Origin: Bradyrhizobium tropiciagri
GTDB taxonomy: Bacteria; Pseudomonadota; Alphaproteobacteria; Rhizobiales; Xanthobacteraceae
DNA length: 64,000 bases
Assembly: GCF_001189845.1 (NCBI RefSeq)
Contig: NZ_LFLZ01000004.1
Span: 186,001 to 250,000 of the forward strand
Reading direction: 5' to 3'
Shown here one piece after another: positions 10,417-18,307 of the stretch. Each line of letters starts with the position of its first letter. Position 1 is the stretch's first letter. Both the position numbers and the translations under genes were made by a program. The notes below the pieces were generated by a model that saw only the letters and a program-made list of their open reading frames with translations, searched no databases and was not told the origin of the DNA.

Positions 10417-10434
10417 CCTAAGCCGTGGCTTAGG
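10417..10434. promoter_or_regulatory. Palindrome CCTAAGCC-GT-GGCTTAGG, candidate operator
   Basis: A perfect 8-bp inverted repeat with a 2-base centre lies between the two divergent response regulator genes, about 105 bases upstream of each start. A half-site CACTTAGG follows at 10449-10456. A closely related 18-mer (16 of 18 matches when read on the other strand) lies at 11327-11344 upstream of the winged-helix gene. Recurrence next to three regulator genes suggests a binding site for the LuxR/FixJ-type regulator encoded here. Confidence 0.55.
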
Positions 10435-10540
10435 CCCTTGGGCTATCCACTTAGGTAAAGATGCTGTTCATCCCAACTGATTGAGCGTAAAATAGTATCT
10501 CCGTTGGGACGAATGAGCCCCTGTAACGCGGGACACGGCA

Positions 10541-11167
10541 ATGGGCGAGGCAAATCCTAATGTCTTGGTCATCGATGATGATTCCGAGTTTCGAAATGCG
10601 GTCGCGCGAGTGCTGCGGACAGTCGGCCTGCATGCCCGGGAGTTTTCGTCAGTTGCCGATTTCCTCGAGGCCGATCTACCGGATGGACCCACTTGCCTGA
10701 TACTCGACGTGCGGATGCCTGGGCGAAGCGGCCTTGAGCTTCAGCGCGACCTTGCCGCCGCGAACAGGCAGGTGCCGATCATCTTCATTACAGCGCATGC
10801 CGACGTGCCGATGACGGTACAAGCGATGAAGGGTGGTGCGATAGAGTTCCTTACAAAGCCGTTCCGTGGTCAGGATCTGCTTGACGCTGTCGAGGCCGGC
10901 CTCGCTCGCGATCGTGCCCATCGGGAGAATGAAAGGATATTGGCTGCGCTCAGGGAGCGCTTCGATAAGCTCAGCCCACGCGAACGTGAAATCATGCTCC
11001 AAGTCCTGGCCGGTCGCGTAAACAAACAAATTGCCCACGATATCGGGCTCGCCAAATCCACAGTGAAGGTGCATCGTAGCAACCTGATGCGAAAGCTGAA
11101 GGCGCGTTCGCTTGCCGAGCTCGGACGGATGGCGAACATCCTGAATATAAGACCGCAGCAGCCATAG
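10541..11167 (+). CDS. FixJ/NarL-type response regulator (REC + LuxR HTH)
   Basis: A 208-residue transcription regulator. The receiver domain (1-120) has acidic residues IDDD at 11-14, phospho-acceptor Asp56 in LILDVRMPGRSG, the switch Thr in FITAHADVPM and Lys in LTKPFRGQ. A short linker leads to a LuxR/GerE helix-turn-helix (about 140-205) containing LSPREREIMLQVLAGRVNKQIA and KSTVKVHRSNLMRKL. The HADVPMTVQAMKGGAIEFLTKPF stretch is characteristic of the FixJ subgroup. No FixL-like kinase is adjacent, so the giant histidine kinase at 4023-9926 is the best partner candidate. The palindrome at 10417-10434 may be its own target. Confidence 0.92.
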   Translation: MGEANPNVLVIDDDSEFRNAVARVLRTVGLHAREFSSVADFLEADLPDGPTCLILDVRMPGRSGLELQRDLAAANRQVPIIFITAHADVPMTVQAMKGGAIEFLTKPFRGQDLLDAVEAGLARDRAHRENERILAALRERFDKLSPREREIMLQVLAGRVNKQIAHDIGLAKSTVKVHRSNLMRKLKARSLAELGRMANILNIRPQQP

Positions 11168-11508
11168 AGCCTCTAAGCCGGGCTCGAGGCCATCCTGTTC
11201 CGGTGCATTCGCGCGAGCGCGCGATCCATGCGCGCAAAGTCCCGTCTACGGCGTTTGCGACAGCGCTGATCGTCCGCCGTTACGTACTCATCCGGCTAAC
11301 GGATGCGGTCTCGCGCCCGCGTTGTTCCTAAGTCACGGCTTAGCATGGGCCAGCCACAAGCGGACCTCACAGGACCCTGCGCGCAATTGAGCGCGGCACG
11401 CCAAACCGTCAAATTACGTTTCAAGAAACGGCGAATCCCCACACGCGAGGTTGCAATGCCCGCATTTGTCGGACTGCTCGGCGCATCCCGAACTCAATAG
11501 GAGCGAAC
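11168..11508. other. Intergenic region holding the second CTAAG palindrome
   Basis: 341 bases with no convincing gene. A 65-codon frame at 11303-11500 has no domain, no good ribosome binding site and basic, low-complexity content, so it is not annotated. The useful content is the palindrome listed separately at 11327-11344. A CTAAGCC half-site lies at 11174-11180, just after the regulator stop. GAGCG and AGGAGCG upstream of 11509 serve the next gene. Confidence 0.5.
11327..11344. promoter_or_regulatory. Second CTAAG...CTTAG palindrome, candidate operator
   Basis: CCTAAGTCACGGCTTAGC. Read on the minus strand it matches the palindrome at 10417-10434 in 16 of 18 positions. It lies about 165 bases upstream of the winged-helix regulator gene and would be placed to control it together with the FUSC exporter genes. 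Confidence 0.5.
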
Positions 11509-11952
11509 ATGGGTGAGGTTCTTCGATTTATTCCAAAATTGGGACTTAACGTAAGACGCGCCGTTCACCGTCAGGATATGGACAAGGCAATCGTCGAGAA
11601 GCGAACTGAATCCGCCGATGTCCCACCAACCAAAGTTTCCTTTGGACCGTTCTGTCTGCTCCCGACGCAGTTTCTCCTGCTGGAGGGCGACAAGGTGGTG
11701 CCTCTCGGAAGCCGTGCCCTGGAGCTCCTAATTGCTTTGCTTGAGCGCCGCGGTGAGCTTGTCAGCAAGCGAGACTTGACTGCTTGCGTTTGGCCTAATC
11801 TTTCCGTCGCCCCCTCCAACCTCACGGTCCACATGACTGCGCTGCGACGCGCGCTGCGCGACGGCCGGGACGGACATCGGTTCATCGTCAACATCCCCGG
11901 ACGTGGCTACCGCTTCGTCGCCTCGGTCGATGTGTCTGGGCACGGAAACTGA
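11509..11952 (+). CDS. Winged-helix (OmpR/CadC-type) DNA-binding regulator
   Basis: A 147-residue protein with a trans_reg_C winged-helix domain at about 40-143. It carries the typical sequence VPLGSRALELLIALLERRGELVSKRDL, the recognition-helix region NLTVHMTALRRALRD and the wing IVNIPGRGYRFVASV. There is no receiver domain and no transmembrane segment; the first 40 residues are unassigned. It resembles the DNA-binding domain common at the N-terminus of rhizobial tetratricopeptide/ATPase regulators, here standing alone. A good ribosome binding site (AGGAGCGAAC) precedes the ATG. It ends six bases before the FUSC exporter gene and probably regulates it. Confidence 0.85.
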   Translation: MGEVLRFIPKLGLNVRRAVHRQDMDKAIVEKRTESADVPPTKVSFGPFCLLPTQFLLLEGDKVVPLGSRALELLIALLERRGELVSKRDLTACVWPNLSVAPSNLTVHMTALRRALRDGRDGHRFIVNIPGRGYRFVASVDVSGHGN

Positions 11953-11958
11953 ACGCGA

Positions 11959-13806
11959 GTGGCGAGAGGCATTGCCGTGGTTGCGACAACAGCAGAGCAG
12001 CCGTTCACTATAGCGAAGATTCCGATCGGCTCCTGGAGCTTCGCCATCCGCGTCTGGCTGGCCATGATCCTGGCCTTGTTCGTGAGTTTTTGGCTGCAGC
12101 TTGAGGCGCCGCACACGGCGGCGGTCACCGTTGCAATTCTTGCCCAGCCGACCCGCGGTCAAGCGCTTGACAAGGCAGCCTTTCGATTGCTCGCCACTGT
12201 CGTGGGCGTGACAGCGTCAATCGCGATCACTGGCCTCTTCTCGCAGGCGAGGGATCTGATCCTCGCGGCGTTTGCCGTGTGGATTGGTGTTAGCGTCTTT
12301 GCGGCGAAGCTCTTAGACGGCTACCGGGCCTATGCCGCGGTGCTGTCCGGCTACACGGTCGCGTTTATTGCGACACAGCAGATAGACACCCCGCAGCACG
12401 TGTTTGAATCCGGCATGGCGCGCGGCGCCGCGATCGCGGTCGGCATTCTGTCGATCGCGGTGGTCAATACGTTGATGTTTGCTCCCGACCGTCAACCGCG
12501 GCTCGTAGCGCAGCTCGTGGCGACCCATCGCCGCGTTCGCGAGTATGCGACTGCGGCCCTCCGCGGCGAACCGGCCGAATCGACCACCTTCCTGGCGCTA
12601 CTCCGGGACATCGTGACGCTCCGTCCCGAAATAGCGAGTGTGGCTCTCGAATCGAGCAGCGGCCCCGTTACGAGGGAAGCCGCCCGCAGCGTGGCTGTTG
12701 GTCTCGTCGCTGAACTGCTGGCGGCTCGGGTCTTCAACAATGGTCGTGTGCATGGACGCGACGTCGAGACCGAAGCCTCGGCACGGAGCGAGTTGCTTCG
12801 CCGGGACGAGGAGGTTCGACAAGATCTGCTGGCCCTGAGGTCAGCCAATTGGCCGGCGCGATTGTGGCGCGCGCCCTTGTATCGATCCTATCGATTTGCG
12901 GCCGAAAGCGGTGTCCGCGCCGCCCTATGGGTTGCAATTGCCGCGATTTTCTACGTTTGGGCCGGATGGCCTGCGGCGAGCGTTTCGCTGTCTTCCGTGA
13001 TGGTGATTGTCGCATTTGGGGCTACAACACCGAACCCGCGCGGCCTCACCGCCCTCGCGCTCGTTTTTACGCCGATCATAGTTGTCCTGACCGGCATACT
13101 CGAGTTCTTCATCCTCGATGGCACCGACGCCTTCCCGCTGCTGGCCATCGGCCTTGCTCCTTTTGCGATCGGCGCAGCACTCCTCATGACCTCCAAAAAC
13201 CTTCTGTGGTCATCGTTTGGTCACCTCAATCTAATTTTCACCGTGCTCATCCTCGCGCCGAGCAATCCGCAGACCTACAATCCGCAGGCCTTCCTCTTTG
13301 CCTCGTTCTTCATCATTGCGGCAGAGGGGCTGCTGCTCGCGGCACAGACGTTGATCCCTCCCGTCTCCGACGAGAAACGCAGGATGCGGCTACTCGCGGA
13401 GGCTCGAAGCGACCTGCAGGAGCCGGCCGGCAAGAACGGTGAAGCTGCGGAGGAAGCAGCGTTCCGGGATGCCTCGCGGATCGGGCAATTTCTCGCTGTT
13501 GGAGGAGCGCAGGACAGTCGCGCCCTTGCGGAAATGCTCTCTTGCTTCGACCAATCGACAATACTCCGGATTTGCGATGCGAAGCTGATGCAGGTCGCCG
13601 ATGGGCCACTGGCACCACTGGCGGACGAAGCGCGCGCAGCGATCGTCGAACGAGATACAGCCACCCTACGGGCCATTGCGCGCGAGCTGCGAGAAACGGC
13701 CCCACAGAAAGACTCGATCGAAGCAGACGTTGCTGCGTGTCTTGTCCTGACGAGCAACATCGTTGACCGGAGCAGGGGCGTCGATTCCCCTCGGGAGGCA
13801 AGCTGA
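11959..13806 (+). CDS. FUSC-family inner-membrane exporter (AaeB-like)
   Basis: A 615-residue membrane protein of the fusaric acid resistance/aromatic acid exporter family. Two blocks of about five to six hydrophobic helices (about 20-170 and 325-470) are separated by a cytoplasmic helical domain, as in AaeB. The motif AAVTVAILAQPTRGQALDKAAFRLLATVVG is typical of the first FUSC block. The C-terminal ~150 residues are soluble. The GTG at 11959 is the likely start. It overlaps the DUF1656 gene by one base (TGATG). FUSC proteins work with a DUF1656 peptide and a HlyD periplasmic adaptor to export aromatic or other weak acids; the adaptor that fits lies at 29092-30291. Confidence 0.88.
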   Translation: MARGIAVVATTAEQPFTIAKIPIGSWSFAIRVWLAMILALFVSFWLQLEAPHTAAVTVAILAQPTRGQALDKAAFRLLATVVGVTASIAITGLFSQARDLILAAFAVWIGVSVFAAKLLDGYRAYAAVLSGYTVAFIATQQIDTPQHVFESGMARGAAIAVGILSIAVVNTLMFAPDRQPRLVAQLVATHRRVREYATAALRGEPAESTTFLALLRDIVTLRPEIASVALESSSGPVTREAARSVAVGLVAELLAARVFNNGRVHGRDVETEASARSELLRRDEEVRQDLLALRSANWPARLWRAPLYRSYRFAAESGVRAALWVAIAAIFYVWAGWPAASVSLSSVMVIVAFGATTPNPRGLTALALVFTPIIVVLTGILEFFILDGTDAFPLLAIGLAPFAIGAALLMTSKNLLWSSFGHLNLIFTVLILAPSNPQTYNPQAFLFASFFIIAAEGLLLAAQTLIPPVSDEKRRMRLLAEARSDLQEPAGKNGEAAEEAAFRDASRIGQFLAVGGAQDSRALAEMLSCFDQSTILRICDAKLMQVADGPLAPLADEARAAIVERDTATLRAIARELRETAPQKDSIEADVAACLVLTSNIVDRSRGVDSPREAS

Positions 13807-14009
13807 TGGCGCACACCTTTCCAGAGCTGGCTATCGGAGGCGTCCTGTTGCCGCCGTTTCTAACCTATTTGGCGATGGCTCTCGTCGTCATCATTGTCCT
13901 GCGACCGCTTTTGCATGTCGTCGGCTTTGCGAAGATGTTCAGTCACGCCTCAGTCGCAGAGCTGAGTCTTTACGTAACAATTCTTGGCTTATTGATGCTG
14001 CTTTTCTAG
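13806..14009 (+). CDS. DUF1656 small membrane protein (AaeX-like)
   Basis: A 67-residue protein with two hydrophobic helices. Its length and the N-terminal FPELAIGGVLLPPFL motif match DUF1656/AaeX, the small partner encoded between AaeB-type FUSC exporters and AaeA-type HlyD adaptors. The start codon overlaps the FUSC stop, and GGGAGG precedes it. Directly after its stop the sequence changes to a relaxase fragment, so the third gene of the set is missing here. Confidence 0.85.
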   Translation: MAHTFPELAIGGVLLPPFLTYLAMALVVIIVLRPLLHVVGFAKMFSHASVAELSLYVTILGLLMLLF

Positions 14010-14010
14010 A

Positions 14011-14280
14011 GGCGATGAACGGGGCAAGGCCTATTCCGCTTTCGAGAACGAGGCCGACGGCAAGGCGTTCGTGGAACGCGGCCGCGGAGATCGCCACCAG
14101 TTCCGGTTCATCGTCGCACCCGAGGATGCAACCGAGATGACTGACCTTCGCGGCTTCACCCGCGACCTCATGCGCCAGATGGAATTGGATCTCGCCACCC
14201 GCCTCGACTGGATCGCGGTCGACCATCACGACACCGGCCATCCTCACACCCACGTCATCGTCCGAGCGGATCACGTTTGA
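14011..14280 (+). pseudogene. Relaxase (TraI/VirD2-like, DUF3363 type) fragment
   Basis: About 90 codons without a proper start encode an internal piece of a mobilisation relaxase. The read-through contains GDERGKAYSAFENEADGKAF, then RGRGDRHQFRFIVAPEDATE, DLRGFTRDLMRQME and the metal-binding His triad segment VDHHDTGHPHTHVIVRADHV. The HxHTHV motif is the relaxase HUH-type metal site. The N-terminal catalytic Tyr region and everything after the His motif are absent. Homology starts within a few bases of the DUF1656 stop. It marks past insertion or excision of a conjugative or integrative element. Confidence 0.75.
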
Positions 14281-14735
14281 TCCCGCCTGGAATTGCGCCC
14301 AATCTTTCATGAGCGCGCGCCGCTTCTCGAGCTTTCTCCCTCGTCGCCGCCTCGCTCGCCAACGCCGCGCAGGGTGAACGTGGGCGGTTCGGATGGCCGC
14401 ACAGCGCGGGTTGGCACTGGTGGAAACATCGAGTTGAAAGCGCCTGGGCGCGAAGTGGAATGGTGTCGCGGCGGCGCAAGATGTCGCGAAGGGCGGCGTA
14501 TCGCATCGCCTGAGAAATTCCAGCTGTCCGTTGATCCAGCCTGTCTGACCTACGTGGTCCCGCCTTCTCTCGTTAGCAACGATTCGGCACGATTGGCCGA
14601 GCTTCACTCGCAACGATGGCACATCTCTGTCATATCATTGCATGACGCTCATCATCGTCATGTTGGCCACGTCAATGCGAGACAAGGCAACTGTAACAGC
14701 AACCAAGTATCCAAACCGAAAGGAGAAAAACAGTG
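14281..14735. other. Intergenic region after relaxase fragment
   Basis: 455 bases with frames open on both strands but no recognisable protein. The sequence may include further decayed mobile-element DNA. The last 100 bases carry an inverted repeat (14641-14662) and the ribosome binding site AAAGGAG for the gene at 14736. Confidence 0.45.
14641..14662. promoter_or_regulatory. Inverted repeat CATGACG-N8-CGTCATG, candidate operator
   Basis: Two perfect 7-bp arms separated by eight bases lie 74-95 bases upstream of the first gene of the long plus-strand metabolic run. The position fits an operator for the whole cluster. No cognate regulator gene is adjacent. Confidence 0.45.
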
Positions 14736-15362
14736 ATGGCAACACGTACAGTAACTAAACCGGAAGATCAGACCTTCGAGCAGAAGATCCAGCGTGCGCG
14801 CGAGCTCTATGCGACCGGCTCGGAGGTGGGAAAAGCCGCATTGGAGGTCCTCATCCGCGACCTGAAGTCGGGAACGTCACGGCGCGAGCCGGCAACCCGG
14901 ATGTCAAGCGCCGGCCGGATCGGCAACCGTCAGGGCAAGGTCTCGGAGCTGCTCGTCATCGCCCCATTGGCGCCCGGTGGGGCCGAGCGGCTACGCGCAA
15001 TGCTGGAATTGCGTGACGGCGACTTCAGCGACACAGACAAGGTCGGCACCGTCCACGACATGCGCTTCCTGCTTCTGGACAACGAGACGAAGATGCTCTT
15101 CGCCACTGCCTACGACGGCGATTGGGATCCCTACATCGACGACTTCGCGGCAAAGATCCCGGACGGCCTTGACGTCCTCTTCGGGGGAATTTGGGAGGGT
15201 TGGCCAGGGATTCACAGCCCGAAGGTGAAGGACTGGATTGTAAGCCACCAGATCCCGGCAGTCGGGTGGTACGTCGCCCATCCGGACCTTACCGTGAAGG
15301 ACATCACGCGCTTGAAGCGCCTCGGTAAGGCGGTAGACGAGTTCCTCGACAAGGTTCAATAG
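14736..15362 (+). CDS. DyP-associated ferredoxin-like protein, hypothetical
   Basis: A 208-residue soluble protein. The region from about 65 on (LLVIAPLAPGGAERLRAMLE, then KVGTVHDMRFLLLDNETKMLFATAYDGDWDPYIDDF) resembles the alpha/beta ferredoxin-like half of DyP-type peroxidases, in which a GTxHxxRxxxLD strand and a FxSxYDG strand recur. The heme-binding GxxDG motif and proximal His are absent, so it is unlikely to bind heme by itself. The ATG at 14736 sits after AAAGGAGAAAAACAGTG; a GTG one codon upstream is the alternative. It is the first gene before the true DyP peroxidase, from which a 21-base hairpin separates it. It may be a partner or regulator of that enzyme (inference). Confidence 0.6.
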   Translation: MATRTVTKPEDQTFEQKIQRARELYATGSEVGKAALEVLIRDLKSGTSRREPATRMSSAGRIGNRQGKVSELLVIAPLAPGGAERLRAMLELRDGDFSDTDKVGTVHDMRFLLLDNETKMLFATAYDGDWDPYIDDFAAKIPDGLDVLFGGIWEGWPGIHSPKVKDWIVSHQIPAVGWYVAHPDLTVKDITRLKRLGKAVDEFLDKVQ

Positions 15363-15383
15363 CCGCCGCTCATCGTTCGCTCA

Positions 15384-15410
15384 GAGTCCGGTCCGCAATG
15401 GACCGGACTC
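15384..15410 (+). promoter_or_regulatory. Perfect 11-bp intercistronic hairpin
   Basis: GAGTCCGGTCC and its exact reverse complement flank a 5-base loop (GCAAT). The hairpin ends 16 bases before the DyP peroxidase start and just before its ribosome binding site (GAAAGGA). No T-run follows, so it is probably an mRNA-stability, processing or partial-termination element rather than a full terminator. Confidence 0.6.
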
Positions 15411-15426
15411 CTGAAAGGATGCTCGT

Positions 15427-16824
15427 ATGTTGTCCCTCAAGGAATCTGCTGGTGAAGCTCTTTCGACGCCCTCGCCGGCGCTCGAAGTGAGCGACATACA
15501 GGCAACCGTCTTGCGCCCGCGCCCCAAACCATACTGTGGAGAATACGTCATTCTCCGCGTCGGCAACGCCGAGCAAGGACGGGAGATGCTGCGTCGGATC
15601 CTTCCTCACGTTGCGCCCGCCGACGAATGGTGGGTGCCATCCTTGCCGGGCTGGCTCGGGATTGCGTTCACGTTCGAGGGTCTCAAGGCGCTGGGCGTGC
15701 CGCAGTCTTCGCTCGACAGTTTTCCGATCGAATTCCGACAGGGGATGGCAGCGCGCGCGGAGACCCTGCATGATTTCGGTGCCAATGCGCCGGCCAATTG
15801 GGAATATCCGTTCGGCACACCGGACGTGCACATCGCCTTGGCGATATACGCAAAAACCAATCAAGACCTGCAGGAAGTCTTGGACATCGCGCGCAAGAGT
15901 CATCACGACCTCCCGCAAATTTCGGTCGTGTATCGTATGGAATTCGGCGAGCTGCCGGAAGGACGCAATCCTTTCGGCTTCAAGGATGGGCTGCACAATC
16001 CTCACGTCGAGGGAAGCGGACCAGCGCCAGCCGGCACAGAAGCACAGGTCAAGGCTGGCGAGTTCGTCATGAGCTATCCAGACGAGAAAGGGGAAACCGC
16101 CAACGTCCCGATTCCTCTGGAGCTGCGTCGCAACGGCACTTTCGTCGCGATCCGAAAATTCCACATGAACGTTGCCGCGTTTCGCCGATATCTACGCGCC
16201 GAGGCTTCGTCGCCGGAGGAAGAGGAGTTGATTGCCGCGAAAATGGTTGGCCGTTGGCGCAGCGGCGCGCCCCTGGTGCTGGCTCCGAACCATGATGATC
16301 CCGCACTGGGCGCGGATGGAAATCGCAACAATGACTTCAGCTACGCAAATGACATGAAGGGATTGAGTTGCCCGTTCAGCGCGCACATTCGCCGCGTGAA
16401 TCCTCGCGATGCTCTAAAAGACGAAGTTGTCGCGGTCAATCTCCACCATTTCCTGCGCCGCGGCACGAACTACGGATCACCCTTGCCGGAAGGCGTGCTC
16501 GAAGATGACGGCGCTGAGCGCGGCGGCGTCTTCCTGCTGATCGGGGCGTATCTGCACCGGCAGTTCGAGTTCATCCAGTCACAGTGGATAACCGACGGCA
16601 ACTTCATCAGCCACGGAACCGAGCAGGATCCGCTCATCGGCAACAACGATGGCGAGGGTGTTTTCACCATTCCCAGAGCTCCGGTTCGGCGACGCCTGAA
16701 GGGGGTGCCGCGCTTCGTTTCTGTTCGTGGTGGCGAATACTGCTTCATGCCGGGACTGCGCGCGCTGCGGTGGATCGCAGACTTAAAGCCGATGATGGAG
16801 GCTGACAATGTCCGATCACGTTGA
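15427..16824 (+). CDS. DyP-type heme peroxidase
   Basis: A 465-residue peroxidase of the dye-decolorising family. The hallmark FGFKDGLHNP places the catalytic Asp near residue 188. The proximal heme ligand is the His in CPFSAHIRRVNPR near 319. The C-terminal GGVFLLIGAYLHRQFEFIQSQWI stretch is also characteristic of the family. No Sec or Tat signal peptide and no encapsulin-targeting tail are obvious, so the enzyme is probably cytoplasmic. AAAGGA precedes the ATG. The stop overlaps the next gene by 17 bases. The substrate is not predictable from the sequence. Confidence 0.9.
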   Translation: MLSLKESAGEALSTPSPALEVSDIQATVLRPRPKPYCGEYVILRVGNAEQGREMLRRILPHVAPADEWWVPSLPGWLGIAFTFEGLKALGVPQSSLDSFPIEFRQGMAARAETLHDFGANAPANWEYPFGTPDVHIALAIYAKTNQDLQEVLDIARKSHHDLPQISVVYRMEFGELPEGRNPFGFKDGLHNPHVEGSGPAPAGTEAQVKAGEFVMSYPDEKGETANVPIPLELRRNGTFVAIRKFHMNVAAFRRYLRAEASSPEEEELIAAKMVGRWRSGAPLVLAPNHDDPALGADGNRNNDFSYANDMKGLSCPFSAHIRRVNPRDALKDEVVAVNLHHFLRRGTNYGSPLPEGVLEDDGAERGGVFLLIGAYLHRQFEFIQSQWITDGNFISHGTEQDPLIGNNDGEGVFTIPRAPVRRRLKGVPRFVSVRGGEYCFMPGLRALRWIADLKPMMEADNVRSR

Positions 16825-18307
16825 CGGTCCGCGGTCGATTGGCGATCCCTCGGCCGATATAACCGACCTGTTCGCGTTCACGAGTCCAGATAACCCGACG
16901 CGCACGGTCCTGGCCGTAGATGTGTTCCCGTCTGCCGGCGAAGATGCAATATTCTCTAACATCATCAAGTACTCGATCGCCGTTCGCCGCGTAACCGTTG
17001 TAGGCGTTGGTAACAGCGCGAAGTTTCAGCCCGCAGACGACGAGTTCCGCTTTAGTTTCCGGTTCGACGTCCTGAAGCGCGATGCCGCAGGGAAAGCGAT
17101 CCAGCTCGGCCTTTGCACACTGCCGGGCGGCCGCGAGCTGTCGCTCACCGTGGGCGACGAGAAGGGGGCGTCAACGCCGGAGGGCGATGTCCGCGTGTTC
17201 GCCGGGCTGCGCTCCGACCCTTTCTACCTCGCCTGGGACGTCGCGGAGCTCACGAAGCTTCCAAACCTGCTGCAGCACACTAACGTTCTTTGTATCGTCG
17301 TCGAGTTCGACACGCGCCGCGTGCTCGACACCACAAAGGGCTCGTTGTTCGGCGCTATCGCGGAGACCGTCCCGCCGCAGCAGCGAAGCCTCATCGCACC
17401 TCCAATCGCCCGCATCGATTGGATCGGACGTCCCGAGCAGACGAATATCCGGCTTAACAACCCGGCGCTATCGGCAATCCAGGATTTGCGCGATCTGTGG
17501 AATCAGCAGACGCCCTTTGCGGTTTCGAAGGAGCTGCAATCACTGTTCTTGCAGCGACTGAAGGACAGCCTCGCCAACTGGGACATGCACGATGGCAAGG
17601 CCGATTGGACGCCCGAAGCGCTTGCCGCGAACGCTAATGTTTTCCTCGACGATTTTCTGCTGTTCGACGTGGCTAAGCCGATCAACGACGAAAGCCACCT
17701 CGAGATTGAGAAGAGCACGATCAACGGGCTTCCCTACCAAACGGGAGGAGGTCGCACGGTCGACGCGAATTCGATCGACATCCTGCTCACCTGGCTCGTC
17801 AATCGAGATCGGGAGTTCCTCCAGGGCGGTGCGACCGGGGCGACGAAGCCTGGCATGAAGAGTTTTCCATATTTCGCGACGCCGAACACGGAACTACAGA
17901 CCGTTGCCGAATCCGTTGAGCTCGCGGCGACGCCCGACGACGTGTGGTCGTTGATCGGACAGTTCGGCGGCGCCTGGCATCCCCTGACCGCGAGAGTCAA
18001 CTTGACCGGCGCAGGCATCGGTCAGCTCCGCACCATCCAGACGGTCGACGGCCAGAAAATTGTCGAACGGCTCGAGGCGATCGACGACGCGAAGCGGTTC
18101 CTCCGCTACACGAACATCGCTGGGATGGCCGCTTCCCAATACAGCGGCACACTCGAGGTAAAGCCGAAAGGCAGCGGCTGCGTCGTCGATTGGCGCGCGC
18201 AATTCCTGACATCCGATAAGACCGACAGGGCCGTGAAAGTCATCGTGACGACGTTATTCAAGGCCGGCCTCGAAAGTCTGAAGCCGCGTTTCGGAGTCGC
18301 GAAATGA
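16808..18307 (+). CDS. DUF4331-like / SRPBCC lipid-binding fusion protein
   Basis: A 499-residue soluble protein with two parts. Residues 1-350 resemble DUF4331, with the start SDHVDGPRSIGDPSADITDLFAFTSPDN and the later TPEGDVRVFAGLRSDPFYLAW typical of that family. From about 360 on (TVAESVELAATPDDVWSLIGQFGGAWHP) lies an SRPBCC/polyketide-cyclase-like START fold, which usually binds a hydrophobic ligand. Unlike most DUF4331 proteins it shows no secretion signal. It overlaps the peroxidase gene upstream and the TPR-like gene downstream (ATGA), so it is translationally coupled to both. I know of no assigned function for this fusion. Confidence 0.72.
   Translation: MSDHVDGPRSIGDPSADITDLFAFTSPDNPTRTVLAVDVFPSAGEDAIFSNIIKYSIAVRRVTVVGVGNSAKFQPADDEFRFSFRFDVLKRDAAGKAIQLGLCTLPGGRELSLTVGDEKGASTPEGDVRVFAGLRSDPFYLAWDVAELTKLPNLLQHTNVLCIVVEFDTRRVLDTTKGSLFGAIAETVPPQQRSLIAPPIARIDWIGRPEQTNIRLNNPALSAIQDLRDLWNQQTPFAVSKELQSLFLQRLKDSLANWDMHDGKADWTPEALAANANVFLDDFLLFDVAKPINDESHLEIEKSTINGLPYQTGGGRTVDANSIDILLTWLVNRDREFLQGGATGATKPGMKSFPYFATPNTELQTVAESVELAATPDDVWSLIGQFGGAWHPLTARVNLTGAGIGQLRTIQTVDGQKIVERLEAIDDAKRFLRYTNIAGMAASQYSGTLEVKPKGSGCVVDWRAQFLTSDKTDRAVKVIVTTLFKAGLESLKPRFGVAK

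Noticed and set aside
14293..14736. 147-codon plus-strand frame after the relaxase fragment
   Set aside because: No similarity, no ribosome binding site, ends into the next gene's start; composition looks non-coding.
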